Part shown: positions 1-12,273 of the stretch, one piece after another
How positions within the stretch are numbered: position 1 is the stretch's first letter
Layout: each line of letters begins with the position of its first letter
Source: Nymphaea colorata
Taxonomy: Eukaryota; Streptophyta; Magnoliopsida; Nymphaeales; Nymphaeaceae
Assembly (NCBI RefSeq): GCF_008831285.2
Contig: NC_045139.1
Location: forward strand, 11,690,704 to 11,754,703
DNA: 64,000 bases
Direction of reading: 5' to 3'
The notes under the pieces: generated by a model
What the model saw: the letters and a program-made list of their open reading frames with translations, nothing else
What the model was told of the DNA's origin: nothing
Databases searched by the model: none
Translations under genes and position numbers: made by a program

Positions 1-660
1 TTAGACTAATTAAATCATTTAAATTGGGATCCTATTCAAAAAATCATATAGAAGCCTACAACAAATCCCAAGATCCAAGTTTAGATCCGAAGCCCATCCC
101 TAGACCCAAAACGGAGCCCTAAATCCAAATCTAGATCCAAATACTAGCCGTAGATCCAAAATAGATCCCTACATTCAAACCACGTACAAAATGGATTCAC
201 ATCCAATCAAATTCTAAAACTAGAGCCATAAAAAAAATTTAGATCTAGACCGAGATCCAAATCTCAATTCTGGACTCATTTGATCCCAATTTGTACCTTC
301 ATATCAATTCGGACCCGATCCAAACCCAAGATTCAAAGTCTAGATCCATATCCTTGTTCGGCTCCAAATTCTTGATCTAGATCCAAATTTGGATTCAATT
401 CCATGTTTTTGCCTTAATCCAGATCTAAATTTGAGATTCAAAACGAAATATTTGTTTTAGATGAAAATTCGAGATCCAAATCATAATGTATTATTTTTTA
501 TCCATTTTGAGCTTTTGCTACAAATCCAGCTCCAAATCTGAGAGTTAAATCCATTTTCAGATCCTAATACAAGCCACAGATCATCCGTAGTCTAAGTATC
601 AAGACATTATGATCATTTTCCAAATACAAATAGTTTCTAATTCTATAAGATTTCCAAAAT
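1..660. repeat. Degenerate AGATCCAAAT-like repeat tract
   Basis: From the left edge to about base 580 the words AGATCC, GATCCAAA and TAGATCC recur every 10-40 bases on an AT-rich background, with many drifted variants such as TAGACCC and AAATCC. No clean period or open reading frame is seen. It looks like an old satellite or simple-sequence array that has decayed. Nothing else can be supported in this stretch. Confidence 0.5.
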
Positions 661-769
661 ACCCTTTTTTAAAAAAAATATCATTGAATGCCCTTTCGTT
701 TTAAAAAATAACCTTACCTTCTTTCCAAAAAAATACCAAAAATACCCTTTGTGGTGCCCACAGCCAATG

Positions 770-995
770 TGGAAGACTCACCAAGACTGGTCTGGCCAAT
801 CCAGGCCTGCAGCAGGCCTGGCGTGGCAAGGCTAAGCCTGCAACAAGCTTGGTGCGGCACGGCTGGGCCTGCAGCCGGCCGACAAAGGCCAAAATAGGCT
901 TGTGGCTGGCCAGCTCGGCTTGTCTAGGCCTGGCAGCAGGGCAAGCTTAGGCTGGGCGAGCCTTGGGTGGGCAAGCTGCCCCCTGGCACAGTCAA
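770..995. repeat. GC-rich GGCCTGG/GGCTTGG low-complexity segment
   Basis: This segment is far richer in G and C than its surroundings. It is built from variants of GGCCTG, GGCTTG and GCAGC in both orientations. A shorter stretch of the same flavour lies at about 10,850-10,910, just upstream of the first copia remnant, so it may be part of a retroelement leader or LTR. The short minus-strand reading frame across it (701-892) is rich in Ala, Arg and Pro because of composition and is not called as a gene. Confidence 0.4.
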
Positions 996-1119
996 CCCCT
1001 CCGTCAACATATTTTTGGATAAATTTGAGCTTCGTAGTGTTTTTAAGCTATTTTAAGCCAATAATGACCAATTAATGGCTAATTTTATTTTGGAAAAAGA
1101 CCAGGGAGTTTTCTTCCTC

Positions 1120-1127
1120 TATAAATA
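1120..1127 (+). promoter_or_regulatory. TATA box of an LTR-like or orphan promoter
   Basis: TATAAATA stands in a CT-rich setting and is followed by a C/T-rich leader. No credible open reading frame follows within 1.5 kb; downstream is pyrimidine-rich, T-dominated sequence to about 1,900. The arrangement fits the U3/R part of an old LTR, but neither LTR end can be placed. Confidence 0.35.
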
Positions 1128-1559
1128 CCTCCTCGTTTCTCTCATTTAGGGGGGGAATCCATCATCTTTTCAAGCCTTTGAATCCTCTCTCTTCTTATAG
1201 ATTCCTTCTTCTTTCTCTTCTTCTTGTTCAATTTTTTTTTTTTTTTTGTTCTCCTATTGCTGAACTCCTAGCCTTTATTTCCAACACGAGGATATCTTAG
1301 AGGAGCTTGTGATGGACTCTTGGAGAGCATCTTCAACCCATTCATGCCACTATTAAAGAGTTCTCTTTGCCCTAAAGAGCTAAGGAGTCACCTCTACATC
1401 AAATCCTTTTTTTAAATTATTTATAACTTTTCTTTCTACCATTTTCTTGTCTCTTTTTTCTTCATAACAAACCGAAGAAGGTCTATAGTCTCTCTGGAGC
1501 TAAGGATTCTCCTTGAAGTTCCGAAGGGCATGACCAGTGCAAACATTTTCCTCAAAATC

Positions 1560-4500
1560 ATTTTTCCTCTCTTTTTAACAAGTTTTTATCATTAGCTTCT
1601 TCATTTCTTTTAGCTTGTTTATCTCTTTTATACTTGTTTTTTTGTCATTTTAACTTTCTCTCTTTCATTTTAACTTTTTTTTTTCTCTTATTCTTTGCTC
1701 TTCACATTTTCATTTTAATGTTTATTTCTTTCATTCTTAACTTTCCTCTATTTATTCCTCTTCTCATTTCTCTCTCATTTAATTTTTTTCTTTCAAATAT
1801 TTTTTTTTCATATTTTATCATTATTTATCTCTATGTATTCTTCTTTTTTATATTTTTCTTAATCATTTTTTCTAGCCTTTCATTGGCCCACCTACATTTT
1901 CAATACACCCTTGAGCGACTCGTTGTATGAAATCTGGTATTATATGAAATCTTACCACTATTAATTTGTCTCAAATTTTTCTTTTCCATTGCCCCATAGA
2001 TGTATGTTATTGTAGGAATGGTTTACTTTTTACTATGCATATAGAATTTATGTAATCATGCATACACAATCACTTACGGCAATCACAAATGCTCACAAGC
2101 ACATCTCTAAGAAACTTAAATAAGACAATTTCAAGCCCTAATGAGGTGATAATTAAATTAAGGCAAAATCTTGAAACTTAGTTAAGATTCAGGAGAAACA
2201 CCCGTACAAATTATAATATTTCCTTGTTTTAAATGTCAAATCTTTACACATTTCAACATGTTATTTTGATATTTATTATATCTCAAAATCTCTCTCTTTG
2301 GCCCTATGATGAACAGGAACTATGGTCATCGTCCATCTATGTTGATATCTTATTTTCAAATAAAACTTGAAAAACTTATTTTTACAAAGCATGACAAGTT
2401 GAGGCCATGTTTTGCAAAATAAGTAATTTACAAGTATATTCCTAATCATATTTCCTCAAACAAGTTGAAAATCTCGATTTTTGAAACTATATTCAAATAT
2501 AAGTTATATTTAGTTGCATTCTAGTGACAATATTTGAAGAACTCAAGTGATCTTACAAGTGTCTCTTCTAAAAAATTTGTTTCTTATACTATTTGGCTAT
2601 TCTTACAATTCAATCTCAAGTTTCTAAAGTTACTAATTATTAAGGGTTTGTTAACCTTAAGACCATAGTTCTAGACCTGAGGGCACTTTTTTCTAAAATC
2701 AAATCATATTTAATCATTTCAAAATTTGTCTCAATATATTTTATTTAGACTTGAGCACACATTCATATAGGATAACATTTCGAACATTGAAATATGCAAA
2801 GCAAGAGGCTAGTTCTTGGTTGGGTTACCCTCTATGAAGGCGTTGAGAATGGCCAGACTTTGTATCGACGGACAAGTCTCATTCTCTCTCATTTTAAAAC
2901 AAAACCTCATTTTTCTGAAGCACTCGAAGAGCAAAATAATTTTTGGAGATGCAAATATGGAGTTGCTTAATTTAAAATTTATTAGTAATGCCTTTTTAAC
3001 TAGAAAATTCTGGTTTTGGTTCTACTTAAAGCATAAAAAACCTCAGCAAATCGATAAGGAAACAGAGGGCAAACAAGTCGAACGACTCCATAAGCAACAG
3101 TTAAGATAGACGACAGAACACCCTAAATATGACATATCAAATTTATCGCAAAAAATAAAAAAAAGACCTAGTTGCCCAAGCTGGCTACAATGACGACAAG
3201 ACAAGGCAGCCAGCTGCGATGTAACTCTTGAACATCCCTCCACCAGAAATTAAAGTAACGTATTAATCATTTTTTCCAAAAAACAGGGCATGAATATGGA
3301 TGAGGATGGTTGTTACTTCATGCCTTGATAATTACTTAAGTTGTGCTAATCCGAAAAGTCTGTATATAAGAGTATTGTTTAGAACTAGACAGGTTAGGAT
3401 GGAGAGTTGAATCAAAGAAAGGGGACATAATGGATGGAGACAACAGAAAGAATAAGAGCAAATAGGTAGGGAAGGGTGTAAGAAATGATAGGATAGAAGT
3501 GAACCGACCTACACAGGGGAGACGAAGTCAGGATCAAGTATTCGAGAGATACTGGGAAAGGAGATCCACTTGTTGTGAACAAGGTAAATTGATTTTCACA
3601 TGTAGCTAAACTAGAAAAAATGACGGAAATTTCCATTGTTCCTACTAATGAAAAAGTAACGAAGTAATAGAGAATAGAAAAATTGGTCTTTCTTCTAAGT
3701 GTATACTTCTCCAAGTCTACATCTATTTTCCACACACATCAAGCAAATTCAATGTCTACAGGTTGAAGGGATGCACAAAAAAGGTCCAATGCTATAAGGA
3801 AGCCCAAATGTGGATGAAACAGGCACAACAATCACAAGTACATGAATTAGAAGCCCTAATCCCAAATGGAACACAAAAACCCCAAATCTGTTGCAAGAAA
3901 TAACATTAAGGGGATAAATCTTGAATGCAAACAAATAAAACGCAATAACATGAAGGGGATAGAGAAAGCATCCCGACCTTGTTTCTGATTGACGGCCTCT
4001 ACCACCTGGCAGAGAAGGTAGAAGGTGAAGATTCCTTGTTAGAAAGAGATGATCAAGGGTGTCAAAATCTTCAGCGATAATGAACTTTGCACAACTGCTT
4101 GGGTTTCTTGACTGACAAGTGAAAATTGAAACTTCTGTTTATTGATGGAGCAGGAGTGTTGGGCGAACAAGAACAAACGGAGGCACAGCTGATGCAGAGA
4201 AGTTCAAGTACCAGGAATGTTGGGCGAATCGACGTCGTAGGTCAAAGGTTGAAGGAAAAGAACGAACGCGCAAATGGGTTATGGTTCACATGTAAAATGA
4301 TTTGGTTGTGGCAGTTGTTCAAGCAGTGCCACAGGCCTGTCACTGGTGCTACAAACAACCTAGCGACAAGATAAAGGGTCTCCTTGGCACTTCAAAGGCA
4401 AAAACAACCTCTTTGATAAACTCTGGCATCGGTTAACTCTGTGCCAAAATGAGTACCAGCACTACCTCCCCTCATGCCAGTGATAAACATAACTACTAGG

Positions 4501-4646
4501 GCTAACCCTATAGTGCCCAAGCTAAACCCTAAAATAGTGACAGTGATGACCGTAAGTGGCGTAGTGATAAGAGATGACATGGAGCCCTCAAGAAGCATGA
4601 GATCGATTCTTTTATGCTTTAAATGGGAAAGCTAATATTTGGTGAA
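1560..4646. other. Intergenic, AT-rich, no recognisable gene
   Basis: A T-rich pyrimidine tract (about 1,560-1,880) is followed by unstructured AT-rich sequence. Short open frames at 2,816-3,109 (+), 3,412-3,735 (-) and 4,392-4,598 (-) match no family I can name. The last encodes a hydrophobic stretch but has no visible promoter, partner exons or motifs. Confidence 0.5.
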
Positions 4647-4877
4647 AAATTGGATGGTGACTCTAACTATCCAAAGTCACCCAACTCATTTATGAATACC
4701 ATATGATCCATCAAGATAGACAGATGAAAAAAGGTGATGAGCATTTTTGTCATCTAATATTTGTTCATATTTTTTATCCTTATTTCTCTCCTAAGCATCC
4801 ATTACGATGGATCAGATGGCCGCATGAGTGAGCTTGGTGATTTTGGATAGCCAGAGCCACCATTCACTCACTCAATG
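4647..4877. mobile_element. MITE with about 35-bp imperfect terminal inverted repeats (MULE-like?)
   Basis: The left end (GGTGACTCTAACTATCC at about 4,655) is mirrored by the right end (GGATAGCCAGAGCCACC at about 4,848-4,864), giving long imperfect inverted termini around a non-coding core. Possible 9-bp target duplications TTTGGTGAA (4,638-4,646) and TTTGGTAAA (4,878-4,886) differ at one base. A related copy lies at about 32,430-32,655. Long TIRs with a 9-bp duplication are typical of Mutator-like MITEs; the exact ends are inferred. Confidence 0.45.
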
Positions 4878-6005
4878 TTTGGTAAAATATTTACAATTTA
4901 AGTTACACAGGTGCACATCAACATTAAATACATTCAATAAACATTTGTTCATTTTTTGTGGTGCATTTTGTTGAGAAACATGTAGAAGCATGCTGAGGAA
5001 GTGGCATCAACGAATGCTAATCTTAGTGTTTCAATTGGTCCATAGCTTTCAAGATTTCTAGTATATATTTCAATCTTTTTTAGAGTGTAACAGGAATTCC
5101 GAAAAATGCTGACTTTACATGGGTCTTTATATTCAGCCCAAATTAACACACCCAATGACGTGACGCTTGGAGAAACTCCTAGCTATGTTAATCATGCATT
5201 TTAAGTCACTTTGATATAGTGAGAAACTCAAGTCATTAATTTAAGTTAAGTTTCTTATTGTGTACCACACTCTTTTGTTTACTTTATTCCTACTTTCTCA
5301 ATCACTTTTTTGTCTGTCACTTTGATAGGTGTGGTTTCTATAATTAAGGGTTACACCCATTTATTTTTTATCTTATCTCATTTACAGTGTGATCTCATAT
5401 CATTCTTATTTGTTCCATTTGGCTTCTACCAATTTCACTTGTGTTTCTTTCCCCTTTATGTATGGCCTCACAACAAATTCTAATCCTAATTATAATTAGT
5501 AATTTGTATATATTCACTCCTCTTCCACCACTTCTAATATCTGTTTAGAACATGCATAGCCACAAAAGGGGAAGAGTTCATAGAAGTTTGGTAGTTCTGG
5601 GAATTGAGCAAGATGGTGTTGAATGTTATACTATAAGATGCCCTCCATGTTCCAAAATCAAAGAAACCTGTTTTTATCTAATCTCATATGCCAATATTAG
5701 TAAACCTCATATTGATATTACCTCTACTAATTTATTGCCAAAAAAAATATTAGGATATGTACATCAAAATTCAACCTGCCCACTCCCAAAATAGGGACAT
5801 ATATTACGGTACGAAGAGTTGCAAGAGGGGGTTCCCTATTACTGATCCATGGGCCTGATCCTTATATCTAGAAGCATTTGGTTTTGTTAAGATAACTTCA
5901 TTTTGAAGGAGCCTTTGAATCATCAAAACACCTCAATGAGTGGTGATAAATATATTGAAAATGCCAAGCTCTTTAGCAACCTAGCGATAATAGTTTGATT
6001 AGTCT
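4878..6005. other. Intergenic, nothing recognisable
   Basis: AT-rich sequence with one 80-codon plus-strand frame (5,552-5,794). That frame contains a CPPC motif but matches no domain known to me and has no flanking exons. Confidence 0.4.
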
Positions 6006-6023
6006 TATACACACACATACACA

Positions 6024-6054
<31 letters not shown>

Positions 6055-6060
6055 GTATAC
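6006..6060. repeat. (CA)n(CG)n alternating purine-pyrimidine tract
   Basis: Fifty-five consecutive bases strictly alternate pyrimidine and purine: TA/CA repeats, then an uninterrupted (CG) block of about 15 bases, then TATAC. Such tracts are the classical Z-DNA-forming type. There is no gene nearby to suggest a function. Confidence 0.9.
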
Positions 6061-9000
6061 TCAACTCATTATCCAGATCTAAGTAGCTAGATATCAATTT
6101 AACACCAAGAAGTGATGTTTGTTTTACCTTGGCATCCATGTCTAACTTGAGATATTGTTCGTTGTGGTAATTCAATGCTCAACAAGTTAATTGAGTAGCA
6201 TGAACTGAATTACCATTTCTTGGCAATGTTGTCTGTGTTTTGAGATGCACCAAATGACAATATGATATGTCTACTTCCAATACATGCTCAGTTTTTTATA
6301 TCTACATGTTTGTTTTGTTCATTTGTTTAGGCCAACATAGCAATAATGAAGTTCCATACCTCAAATGAGACCTTGTAATATGAAAATAGGTGTGCTTCAT
6401 CCTCACTATCCAAGCAACACAGGTTGCACATTGACACCATGTTCAACCATGGCTCATCAACTAACTTTATTGAGGAGGCTTACTTCACAACTAAAGTAAA
6501 GAGCCCGTCTAGCATGAGGAAAGTGGTTTCCAAGGCAAATGAGATTCCTCCACTCATGCTTCTATCTTTGATTAACTCCACTATCATTCTCCTAGTAATA
6601 CCACAACTGGAATACCTAGTCCAACTATGTTGTAGTGGCACCTTCAATGAAGGTTGGAGCTCATAAATTTGGTTTACTTGTGCTAGCCAGCTAAAGGGTT
6701 TCATTGTACCTTTGGATGGTCTATCAGCATTTGGATTCACAACCTATGTGTTGTTCTTTACAGCCATCAAATGGATACAAGGAGGACACTAGCATATAGA
6801 TAGCCAAAAGTCTTACTTTGTCGCTTTCCTTGACCTGCCATGAGATCCACCCTTCAATTTGTTTAAAGGATTTGGGTCTCTCCATTCCATAGAGTTAATG
6901 GAGGAATTCACCAAGGTCCCCTGACTATGAGATTGAAAGTATTTCTTTGAAATTACAGTGCCACTGATTAACAAATACCATAGCGTGACAGGATAAATAA
7001 AACTACAAACCCATTAGTATAAACATATATTTGAATCCTTGCACCTCCTTTGGCTTCAAGTAAGCATATTTTCTCCAACTTATTCTATGAATGTGTCTGA
7101 AAACTTCCATACCCCACCCCAAAAAACAAAAAAAAAATTAAGCAAACTCTTTCTAAACTTCAAATAGTGCTGATGGTTATCAAGATTAAGCTTTGAATTG
7201 AGGTGAGAAAATATTCAAAGAAATATAATTTACCCACAAATGGTAATATCTTCTGATTACACAATGCTAACTTATACTTAGCTCTCATTAGACTTCATTG
7301 GCATCGAGCTTTCAAGTTTAATGGCTAGTGATGGGTTTCAAAAGGTTCTACTCCTTTTATTTGAGTGCAACCACGAGCAATGAGATAGGCTTTTACTTGC
7401 ACAATGTGCCATTTGCCTTAGCTTCACCTTGTAGACAAGTGTAGCACCTCCTAACATATTCATATTGGGAAAAGGCATTGAGATCTCAAGTGCTATAATG
7501 TCATAGATCAATAATTTCTTTGTCCATAGCTTTCTTAAAGTTAGAAAGGGTAAAGTGTAGTTGGCAAGCCCATGAATCGGGGCTCGGATCAGCTGCCAAC
7601 CAGGTCACTGGGTTAAAAAGTTGGCTCAGTGAAGTGTCTGAGTCAAGTTTTTATAATAAATGCTTAATTTAATGTTGTTTGGGTGGTTTACCAAGTTGAA
7701 ATTTGAGAAACTTCATTTTTGGTGGTTGCTAAAGAAAAATTTTGAACAATCCTTTCTAAAATTATGGCTTTCCTTTCAAGAGAGAACAAAAGAAAGCATC
7801 TTACACAACTCTCTCTTTTTTCCCTCTCATTAGGGTTTAGCATCTTATATCATCCTTCTCACCATCCTCTCTCTCTCTCTCTGTGGTTCATGTCTTCATG
7901 GTTGCAAGAAGGAAGGGCAAAAGACTGGAGTAGGATGGAATGCCATCTCTCTCTCTCTCTCTCTCTCTCTTCTTTGTTGTTCATGGTGGTAGGTTGCAAG
8001 AATGAAGGGAATTTCTCTTGGATGACTTTTGAAGCACAGGCCTTCCCGTTGGACCACCACCGGTTTTGTTCTTTGCTCGCATGAGAAGAAAGATGAATGC
8101 CTAGTTGAAGGAAACCCTCGCCCATGAACTTTCTTTTGAGTTTTAACCAACATTAAAGTTGTAAATCATTGCAAGTCAATGTTGGGTAGAAAAAAAAATT
8201 GGTAGTAGTAGCCGATGTGTTATTTTCTTTATCAAACCAAATTCAGACAATTCGGAGTTGACCCAGTGATTCCAAACGACCTGGGCAATACAAACCAATT
8301 TTTTTGAAAATCTGGTGTATACAGGTTAAACTTTGAATGTGACTTGTTTTACAACCGATTAGAGTTGACTCGGGCGATTCTGGAGTTGGATCGCCGAGTT
8401 TGCCAACTATGGTTACAACTTCTTTTATAGAGGGAGGACCAGAAGGAATGTTAGCATATATAATGGCAATGAAATTGGCATACTGTGGTTTAGACGTGAC
8501 AATACTTGACATGTTGTGGGTATTAACATGTCCTTCTAACTTCTCAAGATGCTGCACTGATCCTTCTAACTTCTCAAGATGCTGCACTGATCCCTTGTGA
8601 GACATCATGATATGGATGTGCTGGTGGGTGATTTCTACCCTCAGCTTGATCATGCAAAATGTTGATCTTGCTCATGAATAGCTTGGTCAGTGTTCATAGC
8701 TTGATCATGTGATTGTTGGACTAAATCATGGCAGCATCATCATGACTCTACAATATTTATTGTTGCTAAAAAACGATTGATTCTTTAGTGCCATTGCAAT
8801 TTTTTTATACTTACATGCATGTAGTGAACGAAAAGCTGAAAATGTCTGCATAGCTTTTTTGTATAGAGGGTAAGAGGGGTAAGATCATTGCCATCACATT
8901 GTGCCTTCATCAAACATACTATATGCCACATATATTCTTCTTCTTGGTGTGTGAAACTGGTGTCATCATTTAATTTATATTGAACTCTATACCTCAAGGA

Positions 9001-9889
9001 AACATAGGGTCAGAAATTGGGTTGAATTTGAATTGATTGCAAAACCAAGATGAACGAAAGCCAAAATTAGGTATGCCTAGTGTAAAACAGTACATCAAAA
9101 ACCAGTAGCATAACCTTTGGTACTCCATCCATTAGCTTTGCATAACCAAAAGTCCCACCTCATTGAAATACAAAACCTCTACTGAAACCTTTAGCTATTC
9201 GTGTACCTATTGTCTACCTTTCTATATTGCAAAATAAGTTGGCCCACTGTCAATATTGAAATCAATGATCTTTGAACATGGAGGAAACCATTGTTCTAAT
9301 CTTAGCCATCAACTTGTCAATTCCCTTCTTCCTTCCAATACTCTTTTCAGTCTTCTTTTTCAATTGTAGTTGTTCATTATAATTGTCAAATGTTCTTCAT
9401 TGATTGCCCGAGAAATACCTAATTCCTGCATGTAGAATTCCATTGGATCCCTACCCTATGTTGCTCTTGTGGGCATTGTAATTCCGACTAGTTTCTATTT
9501 TTTTCCCATAGAACAACATATGTTAGTCTTAATTAATCTATTAAACTTCAAAGTTACATGAATTAAACTTGACCATTTCCATCTTCATTCAAGTTTTTCT
9601 TACAAATCAAAGCTACGCACTAACAATATCTCTTTCACATGTGCCCTTCTAATCGACACTTGACATGTATAGCAGACCATATGGATGACCTATCTACTAT
9701 CAACATCCTTACCATGTTGTTGGAGTTTAATTCTTGCTTTTGCCCAACCATAACCTCCATAGACAACTGGAAATACTAATTTCCAACATGTACTTATCCA
9801 TTACTTTATCTTGCACTTGAAATTCTGACATAATCCTCAATCATGAAATGCCCTTTCTATTAAAATATTTCAAACCACATTTCTTCAAA
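6061..9889. other. Intergenic with CT microsatellites and a 30-bp duplication
   Basis: No gene is recognised. The frame at 7,764-8,084 (+) and its minus-strand shadows arise from (CT)n tracts near 7,866-7,881 and 7,949-7,971, set in a local imperfect duplication of about 85 bases (both halves carry TTCATG...GGTTGCAAGAA). A plus-strand frame at 6,424-6,666 begins with an SSTNFIEE-like string faintly recalling a gypsy protease, but it lacks the catalytic Asp and is not called. Confidence 0.4.
8531..8590. repeat. Perfect 30-bp tandem duplication
   Basis: A 30-base unit at 8,531-8,560 is repeated without a mismatch at 8,561-8,590. The unit is a multiple of three, so it adds ten codons to the minus-strand frame 8,243-8,653, but that frame matches nothing recognisable. 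Confidence 0.95.
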
Positions 9890-10110
9890 CTCCAATAGCT
9901 ACATTACACTGAATCAATGCATGAAAATTGGATTTTTCAGCTAGACCACACAAGGTGCACCTATTTGCCATATGTATACCCATTCTAATAGTACAATCTG
10001 AAGTGGGAAGCTTGTTGGGTCTGGCTATGAACACATACCAACAAGCTCTTTGATTTGGCCTCTCCATCATCTTCTTTGAGTCCATGGAAAGTAGACATCC
10101 CCTGCCTTTA
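9889..10110 (-). pseudogene. LINE ORF2 fragment, zf-RVT-like domain
   Basis: The minus-strand translation holds LPTSDCTIRMGI followed by CTLCG, then H and C spaced as in the zinc-binding domain found after the reverse transcriptase of plant L1-type LINEs (W-x-FIARPNKLPT, C-x2-C, H-x4-C). The frame is open for about 80 codons, but no reverse transcriptase is seen next to it, so it is a truncated relic. The family call rests on the spacing of the LPT motif and the Cys/His residues. Confidence 0.55.
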
Positions 10111-10139
10111 TCTTCTTCACTACATTTGAACTCCAAATT

Positions 10140-10910
10140 ATCTGTACTAGCGTTCTAACCAAATTGATTAAACAATGGATAAAGTTGACATCAAGACTCA
10201 GGCCATTTCCCACTAGGTATTTCTTTTTTGTGTTCACTATGTTAAACTTAAATCTGTGTAAACTCTACCATACTCTATTGTATTCAGCCCTTTGATTAAT
10301 TCCTATAATGGTTTAGGAACATTAGAATTGTAAGTCCCAACTCTATAATGTTTTGATGTATGCATTAATATGAGGTCTTTGGGTCGGCCATTTTATGGTA
10401 AGATCATTGATGTACTTCAAATTTTGTCACTATTCCCCTCATTTGATTGAAAACTCTAGTTGTCTTGTCAAATGGTGGTGCGACCTATCCCTAAGATTCC
10501 TAGTTGCACTCGGCGTCAATCTGAATTATGTACAATATGTCCCACTGACAATCCTCAAAGCAAATGTCTCTTAAGTTGCACCTCCCAGTATCTAATTCCC
10601 ATAACAATGCAAGCTCTCCATATGGGTGTGTGCATTCAACACGTTCAAACCATGCAATAATGAAGTAGGTAGAGAAATAGGAGATGAGAGCACCTTGGAC
10701 CGTGGGTCCTAGGCTGTCACGACTGAGCAAGGCTCTAAGCTTGGCAATCATGATCCGAGCTTAAGGGCAGTCCCTTGGGTGAACCTCAAACTGGGTCATG
10801 ATTCCATTTGTCTCTTCGGCTATGGGTCCACCTATGGTCAACTTGGCCTTGTTGTGTGGCTAGGCTTGGCATGGAGTGCTGGCCTGGGCTAGGCCCAAGA
10901 ATATCAATCA
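10140..10910. other. Intergenic, no gene
   Basis: No supported feature in this gap. The last 100 bases are GC-rich with GGCTAGGC/GGCCTGGG words resembling 770-995 and lead directly into the copia remnant. Confidence 0.4.
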
Positions 10911-10916
10911 TGGGCC

Positions 10917-12273
10917 ATGTGGTGTGCCACTGATACACGGCTTGTTGCTCGTGGTTTCTTACAAGAGGAAGGCATCAATTACTTGGAAACATTCAGCCCA
11001 ACAGTAAAACCCACTACTATTAGGGTTTTACTTCCCTTAGTCGTGCAATATGGGTGGTCACTTCGACAACTTGATTTTGACAATGTCTTTCTTAATGGCT
11101 ATCTTGATGAATATGTCTATATAACTCAACCAGAAGGGTTTGAAGATCAACAACATCTTGCTTATGTATGCAAACTGGAAAAAGTCATTTATAGCCTCAA
11201 ACAAGCTCCCCGAGCTTGGTACCATTGGCTCAGTTGTCATCTTCAACAACTTGGTTTCTTCATCTCACAATCTGATGTGTTTATCTATTCCAAAGGCAAT
11301 GACAAACTTTTGTCTATGTTGATGATATAATCATTACTGGGTCATCCCCATCTTTGGCTGATTGGGTTATTCGTCAACTACATGATACATTTTTAGTGAA
11401 AGATCTTGGACTCCTATCCTATTTTCTTGGGATCAAAGTCACACAGATAGCTCAATCGTTGTATCTATGTCAACAATATTATATCAAAAGTATCGTCAAA
11501 CAAGCTAATATGGCCATGGCAATGCCTATTGTTTCACCGATGAGTACTAATAAAGGCTATGAGTCATCTCAGACACCCTTTGATAATTCTTCACTCTATC
11601 GAAGTGTGGTGGGGGCATTACAATACACCACCCTCAATCGACCAGACATAGCATTTGCTGTCAACCGAACTTGCCAATTCATGCACTCTCCTACAATGAA
11701 TCATTGGGTAATGGTTAAACGAATTCTGCGATATTTGAGTGGAACCAGTCAATATGCATTACACCTCAAAACATCGTCAGCATTGCAACTATGGGCCTTT
11801 GAAGATGCCGATTGGGCAGGAGGTCCAGAAAATAGAAAATCTACAAGTGGTTTCGTTGTATTCTTAGGAGACAATATCATATCTTGGGCATCTAGAAAAC
11901 AAAGAGCTGTAGCTTGATCCAGCACTGAAGCTGAATACAAATCCTTGGCACGTGTTGCTGCAGAACTTCTTTGGTAAAAATCACTTCTTAAAGAATTGAG
12001 AATAAATTTCTCATCTTCGCCCATTCTTTGGTGTGATAACATTGGAGCATTATATCTCGCAGCTAATCTAGTTTTTCATGCTCGAACTAAACATGTGGAA
12101 GTGGGTTTTTACTTTGTTCAAGATCACGTCAATCAAGGAAATATTCAAGTTAGATTCATACGATCTGCTGAACAATTGGCTGATGGAATGACAAAAGCTC
12201 TCAGCACTAGTTCGTTCAACATGTTTCGTGACAAGCTTAACGTGGTTGAACCAATGTTCAGCTTGAGGGAGCA
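10917..12273 (+). pseudogene. Ty1/copia pol remnant: reverse transcriptase and RNase H
   Basis: The reading starts inside the reverse transcriptase (RLVARGFLQ, then QLDFDNVFLNG and YSLKQAPRAWY). It shifts frame near 11,310, just before the YVDD active-site codons, and continues at 11,354-11,917 with FLGIKVTQ, a TLNRPDIAF motif and the RNase H region (DADWAGG, STSGFVVFLG). A TGA stop at about 11,915 and a TAA near 11,976 break the RNase H before TKHVEV and the C-terminal ADGMTKAL motif (11,996-12,273). Gag, protease and integrase are missing, so the 5' half is lost. The SLREHV ending directly overlaps the polypurine tract, as in Ale/TAR-type copia elements. It is not functional. Confidence 0.88.

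Noticed and set aside
4392..4598. Hydrophobic minus-strand frame of 68 codons
   Set aside because: It looks membrane-like but I recognise no family, start context or neighbouring exon.
6424..6666. Possible gypsy aspartic protease (HGSSTNFIEEAY string)
   Set aside because: The catalytic Asp is absent, the similarity covers few residues and no other gypsy domain is adjacent.
7764..8153. Overlapping frames of 85-106 codons on both strands
   Set aside because: They exist because of (CT)n/(GA)n tracts and have no domain or splice partners.
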